This document shows positions 54,801 through 60,817 of a DNA stretch of 64,000 nucleotides, piece after piece. This stretch comes from Hofstenia miamia. Taxonomy: Eukaryota > Xenacoelomorpha > Acoela. Under the pieces are notes generated by a model. The model was given only the letters and a program-made list of their open reading frames with translations, was not told where the DNA came from and did not search any database. Every line of letters begins with the position of its first letter. The first letter of the stretch is position 1. The stretch covers positions 1 through 64,000 of the forward strand of contig SCFE01000090.1 in the NCBI GenBank assembly GCA_004352715.1, read 5' to 3'. A program made the translations under genes and the position numbers.

Positions 54801-57800
54801 CCATTCTATAGTTAGTTACATATTATAGACATAGGTGATGATCTGAGAATGAATTTACTCCAATTGTTTCACAAGTAGCAGCATCTGTATCATTTGTAAG
54901 GAAGTAGTCAATAAAAGTATTTTTCCGTGTTGGGATTCTGTCATTAACAATGTTTAATCCCAATTCGTCGCATACATTTTCAACAACATAGTTTTCATTC
55001 TTTTCAAAAAAATTAATGTTAAAGTCACCAAATACATATACATTACTTCTGTATTCAAGAGTTCTTTGTAGCTCGCACTGCTTATACTCAATGAATTCTT
55101 TATACCATTGTTTTCTTGGTGGATATGTCGCGTTAACTATGCCGTTGATAGATACTCCTTTTGTTTCAATCCACAGTGTTTCAAACGTTGGCATCTAACT
55201 GGAGATAGAGATTTTAGGACAATTAACATAAGTCCACCCCAGGATTATCACGATTCTTACAAAATATTTCAAAGTTTGCTATGTCAAAATTGAAAAATTC
55301 CACTGGAGAGTAGTTTATCCAGGTCTCAGTAATTGCCCAAATGGTATTTTCGACTACTTTAAAAAACATATCCTTTAATTGTACCCTATGTACTACTAAG
55401 TTTCTAGCATTTATGTAGGCAAAATTTAAAGTATACCTAAAATAAGTTGTAGCACTTGGCTATCGCGAATCTGTGGGCCAGGATTGGGGTGAATGTCCCC
55501 ACAGACAAGTAATAACTTTATCCAAGCAAATGACTGTAGGTACATGTACACCAAGGAAATTTACACCAAGCCTACTTGAAAAACAAGTATACAATTTGAA
55601 GTTAAAATCTTGGGCACATAGTTTGCCGCAAAGTAGGTTTTCTTATTACATTTTATAGGTGCAGGGAGTTTAAATAATGTATTTTGTCATAAGACCGTTC
55701 GACATACTAAATACTACAAAAAACGAAGACGACGCAAGAATGTGTACAGTAAGCTAAAAGTGTAATAAAAGCCATCAAAAACTGAAATTCATTGTCAAAC
55801 AGTACAACTCATTACATTTTTCCCAGTTTCTGACACAACAATCTATTATTTCGCAGAACATTTTTGAATTTGTCGCTATTTTCCTGTGTTTATTAGAAAC
55901 ATTCGTAAACGTTAATCGTAATGATTACAAAACTACAAAAAAATTTCCTAAAGATTTTTTAGGTTTTATAAAATTCGTGTATTCTATACTTAACATAATC
56001 AACTAAGTAGTAAGAAGCACCAATACAGAACTGCCCATTATTTTTTTTAACATTGAAAAGAATCTTTCCATGGAAGCAGGAGAACACTTGCTACTTTCAG
56101 CAAACCATATTCTGTAAGATTTAATGAACCGATTATTCATTAAGTCATGTAATCTATAGCTTTCAATTCGCTAAAGTATCCAAAATTAAGGTTATTCAAA
56201 CTCAAAGGATTTTACAAGTTCAATTCAATTCATAGTAATTTGTGGCTTGCACTAGCTTTTGCATTATTGTTTCAACAATGACATCCTTAGTAATGTCATT
56301 TTTATAAACATTGGCAAAATATTGAAATTGTAATTAAATGTTTGTTCTAACTTATCTCTATTTTAGTAGTTAAAATTATGCAGTGATATTTTCCCTTGTT
56401 TTTTTAACCAAGAAATTTATATTTTTAAAAGCTAAACGAATTGGAATGACATTATAGATTAATAAGTAGAGGTTTCCTCCTCTTTAAACTTTTGTTTCTC
56501 AATTTAAGTACAAAACGCATAAATTTTCTCAGATACTCTGTTATTAAAAACGTTGTTAAGTTTTCTATTACATGGTTTTAAAGAGTTTTTTTATGAAAAT
56601 CATTCATACATTGTTTCTCATCCAAAAAATTGGACCTCAAATAATATTTCAAATTTTTTTTACCTAATTCATAATGTTGAAAAATTTTGACTTTATTTTA
56701 ACCATAAAATTTCAAAATATGTATGCATATGCATTAAAACAATTAAATTTCTAACAATTTACACAAAATTGACTTTATTTCAATTTTGACTTTTTTTACT
56801 TTTGTTCGCCCTACTCATAATACAAGCTAATCAATCCAAATCTCCTCAAGCCAAAGGCAAGCATAACAAGTTTACCTAGAATTATTTGAGATGTTTTCAG
56901 TGGTGCGATTGAACATGTAGTCTTCAATAAATTCCTGAATGGTAGAATTACAAAACGCAAAAATCTCAGACTGCTTATTCGCTGAAAACGTTTTCTCGAA
57001 AGCACTGACAGCAGCACTTTGTACACTAGGAATCGGATCACCCATCACAAACACCCATTGCCCAATGACGTTCTTCAAATATGGTGCAAATGCTTTTTTC
57101 ACTTTTTCTATTAAATGAAGCAAAACTTCATGAGTTTGCTTCCTAATGCGCTGATCATCATCCTAAACATTGTTGCAATAAAATAAGTTACAAGTCGAAA
57201 TTACAGCTGCATGGGTTATAACACTAAACACAGTCAACACAATTCAAAATAAATTTTTAGTAGTTTTCAGTCAAAAATTGCATAATTTTAAATGTTGTGA
57301 AATGTAAGATGAATGTGATATTTATGTGATGTTAATTAGGGTTGAATTAAAATTTTCTTTGAAGAAATTAAAAAATGGGTTGCTAAAAAACTGTAATGTG
57401 TGTTAAAAATGACCGGCAAATTATTTTTTGAAGTGGCAACCAAAATTGGGCGTGCCACCCCGCACTAGAGTTCGCGAAAAGGTCAATAGCATTGAAAAAA
57501 ATGTAACTCCTATAATATAAATCCGAATATAGTTTAAATGGCACTTGACTAAATTATAATAACATCACATATATTTCCATATATTGCTGTGGTTAAAATT
57601 ACTGTCATTGGCTAAGAGTGTTCTGAACATAAAAAAACTTCTCTCAACTGCAGTAAATGTTGCTTGCATTTTCGTAATTTAGCATACAATTTCGGTGAAA
57701 TATCCATCCGCTTTCATGAAATTATAACAATAAAAATGTTATTTTCCAATCGCGATTTGATATAGGCTTTTATTTCACATGTATCATTTCCAACATCAAT

Positions 57801-60019
57801 TGAGGTTATTGCTTCGTAGGCTTCTTGAACTGAAAAATTACTGCCATCGATATTTTTAATTAACTTCACAATCTGGTTGTACATGGTAATTTGGTTGCCC
57901 TACTTATAATATTATTAAATCACAAAATTATAAAATACGGCCTAAAGATAAGTTGTTAAATTATTAAAATACATTTTAATCTTCTACTAATATACTCAAA
58001 ATTTATGTTATTAGATTATAGTCATGAAATGTCCCATTTTTATACACTGACAGCATTATATAAAAAATCTGAGCTACAATTGTAAATAAGGATATTACAT
58101 ATTCACCTATATGTAAAAATTAGTATGTAAAATAAATTTAATATATTTATTCTTTAGAGGTTTACATACACTACGATGTTGACGAAGACAGAGTCGCATA
58201 AGGAAAATATTGCATAGTGGAGACGAATTTACAGGCATCAACAGGTTTTTTTGACGAATTAGGTGGCAAGCTGCCCACTAAACGTGATGTCATCTGTAGT
58301 GTATTAAACAAGTGCTATCTGATTCGAGCTGCTTCGGAAACTGTTGCCAAGGAAATGGTTGAGCATTGGGTTCGGTGTAATGTTTACCCAATTCATCGGA
58401 CAACAATCAGTGGTAAAATATATGACATAATTAAAGCATTAAGTTCATTATATAGATATGACAAGAGTAAACCTGGAGAAGCGTTTAGGAACAAGGAAGC
58501 TGCATTTCTGAAAGCCATCGATAAGTTATTTGATATAATTTGTCATGATGTCAGGCAGCGCCGCCGTCTTAAACAAAAGTAAGAATTGCGTATGGTGGAA
58601 CAAGATCAAAAGGTTTGAGGTTGCAATGTTGTCTTGTCTATTGTTGAACCACTCACAGCTTCTGATGTAAATTTTAAAACAAGAATTCGCAATAAAACAA
58701 CACTCGGAAAAGTTACCTCTTCATCAAGTTGTGACAACTTTAATTTGAAATTGGCATATGATTCATTGTGTTTTTTAGATGCAGATTCCGTATGTACGGG
58801 TGATACTGAAGAGTTACAACAGACTACACTTAGTAACACTTATCAGATAGAAAGAACTGGCATAACCTAGCAAAGATGTGTGAAAGGTATCAAATATCTG
58901 ACAAACCAATGTTACGCAAACTGTTGATCGTACTAAGCTACGAGTTCTGGTGAACCAGAAGAGTTTTACCTGTCATGTTACACCTGAAGATGGAAGGGCA
59001 AGTAAAATCGCAAATGCAATTCACAGTGTAGTAATGGACACTGATTTGGAAGCGAACTTGTCTGTAATAGGGTCAGATGGGACTGCATCAATGACTGCGG
59101 CATACAATGGAATGATAAGTGTTTCAGAAAAAGATAGGAAGATCCCTGCAATGGGTAATTTGCTTATCGCACTGCAATGAGTTACCACTACGCCATGTAA
59201 TTATGAATTTGGACGGTACAACAAAAATTCCAGACACATTTTCCGGAAAAATAGGAAAGAAGATAAATGGACGTGTTGCAGATTGGCCAGTTGTCAAGTT
59301 TAAACCAATTTTGAATGAGCATTTCTCCATGCTTCCCAATAATGTAGTTGATGAGCTCAGCACTGATCAGCATTATGCATACAAAATATGCTGGGCAGTA
59401 ATTATTGGGCATGTGAACCCTGATTTGGAAATTTGACCGATATTTCACTAACTCTGGGTTGCAAAATACTACGATATAATGTTTCAATTAAAAAAGCATT
59501 TGCAACACTCCAGGTGTTAACTAAATTTTGTATTAAAGTGTATTTTCCAACATGATTTCAAGTTAAGCAGGAAAATTGTATTACAAGCGGTGAAACGAGT
59601 TTTTTGGGCTTGTTCAAAAGATCGTCAAATTTCCAAAGAAGGTTAGGGTCATTGTCATGAAAGTTGTACATAGAAATGCATTCTTTGCTCACTCTGAAAC
59701 TTGTGACGGAGGCGTCATCATCAGTTGTTGGATTTGAGAGTTTGATCCGTAAAAAATTAACTCTCGTAGTTTAATGAAACATTTTGACACCAAGAAACAA
59801 TTTGAGTTATAGAGGTAGGTTATTGACTGTACAGTGTACTTTTCTCATTTTTGTGATATATATATATNNNNNNNNNNNNNNNNNNNNNNNNNNNNNNNNN
59901 NNNNNNNNNNNNNNNNNNNNNNNNNNNNNNNNNNNNNNNNNNNNNNNNNNNNNNNNNNNNNNNNNNNNNNNNNNNNNNNNNNNNNNNNNNNNNNNNNNNN
60001 NNNNNNNNNNNNNNNNNNN

Positions 60020-60053
<34 letters not shown>

Positions 60054-60574
60054 TTTTATAACATGCACATATTGAATAATACACATACCTTTGAACTTTT
60101 GTTTAGTTTTGATTAAGTTTGCTAGGGAAAATCAGCTTTTAGGAATATCTATTCTACATTTGCTTTTAAAGGAAAGTGTTCTGTTAGAACACATAAAAAC
60201 AGCCCTTTCGGTGCAGTAGTATAGGATTTAAATGCTTTTCAAGGATTTTGACATTTATGCGACCTCTAATTGTGGCACGCCCAATTTTAGGCCATTTCTT
60301 AAGCCAAATTACAGCTTTTAAAACCCCATTTTTTAAATTGTGCAAAAAAAATTTTTCACTCCACCCTAATGTTAATATTTAACAAATTTTTGTATGAAAC
60401 AACAAATGCATACAAACGCAAGTTTTGAATACATTCGACACCATGTAGAGAAAGAAGCACTGATTACTTCACATTCTTTTAAACCTACCAACTCGTCTAA
60501 CTCTTGCAGACTCTAAAATCAAAGATAAATTAGCTATTTTCTTATGCATACAATCTTATAGTCACCTCATGTTG

Positions 60575-60607
<33 letters not shown>

Positions 60608-60784
60608 NNNNNNNNNNNNNNNNNNNNNNNNNNNNNNNNNNNNNNNNNNNNNNNNNNNNNNNNNNNNNNNNNNNNNNNNNNNNNNNNNNNNNNNNNNNNN
60701 NNNNNNNNNNNNNNNNNNNNNNNNNNNNNNNNNNNNNNNNNNNNNNNNNNNNNNNNNNNNNNNNNNNNNNNNNNNNNNNNNNNN

Positions 60785-60817
<33 letters not shown>

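Larger units (their letters stand above)
52195..55480 (-). mobile_element. non-LTR retrotransposon (LINE), minus strand, broken
   Basis: Same strand as listerin, in its intron 3. On the minus strand from 55194: an endonuclease part with [14 protein letters not shown] and SFSDHHLCL; a pre-RT segment ([20 protein letters not shown]); RT with [23 protein letters not shown]-stop-GSLLGP and QYADGICLL (YADG for YADD); then a thumb and C-terminal part ([15 protein letters not shown]). The motif order fits the Jockey/CR1 supergroup. It is a different family from the 40.6-kb LINE. The catalytic YADD is lost. Confidence 0.88.
57337..60368. mobile_element. hAT element, about 3.0 kb, with a passenger gene
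   Basis: Ends TAGGGTTGAATTAAAATTTT and, reverse-complemented, TAGGGTGGAGTGAAAAATTT, with inverted similarity continuing about 100 bp to AAAATTGGGCGTGCCAC on both sides. The 8-bp flanks are identical (ATGTTAAT at 57329-57336 and 60369-60376). It holds a hAT transposase tail on the minus strand and an unrelated broken gene on the plus strand, plus a (TA)n run with a 152-N gap. It lies in listerin intron 2. Confidence 0.88.

Noticed and set aside
59843-60813. IYIYIY open frames around 59.9 and 60.7 kb
   Set aside because: These are translations of (TA)n microsatellites and gaps.
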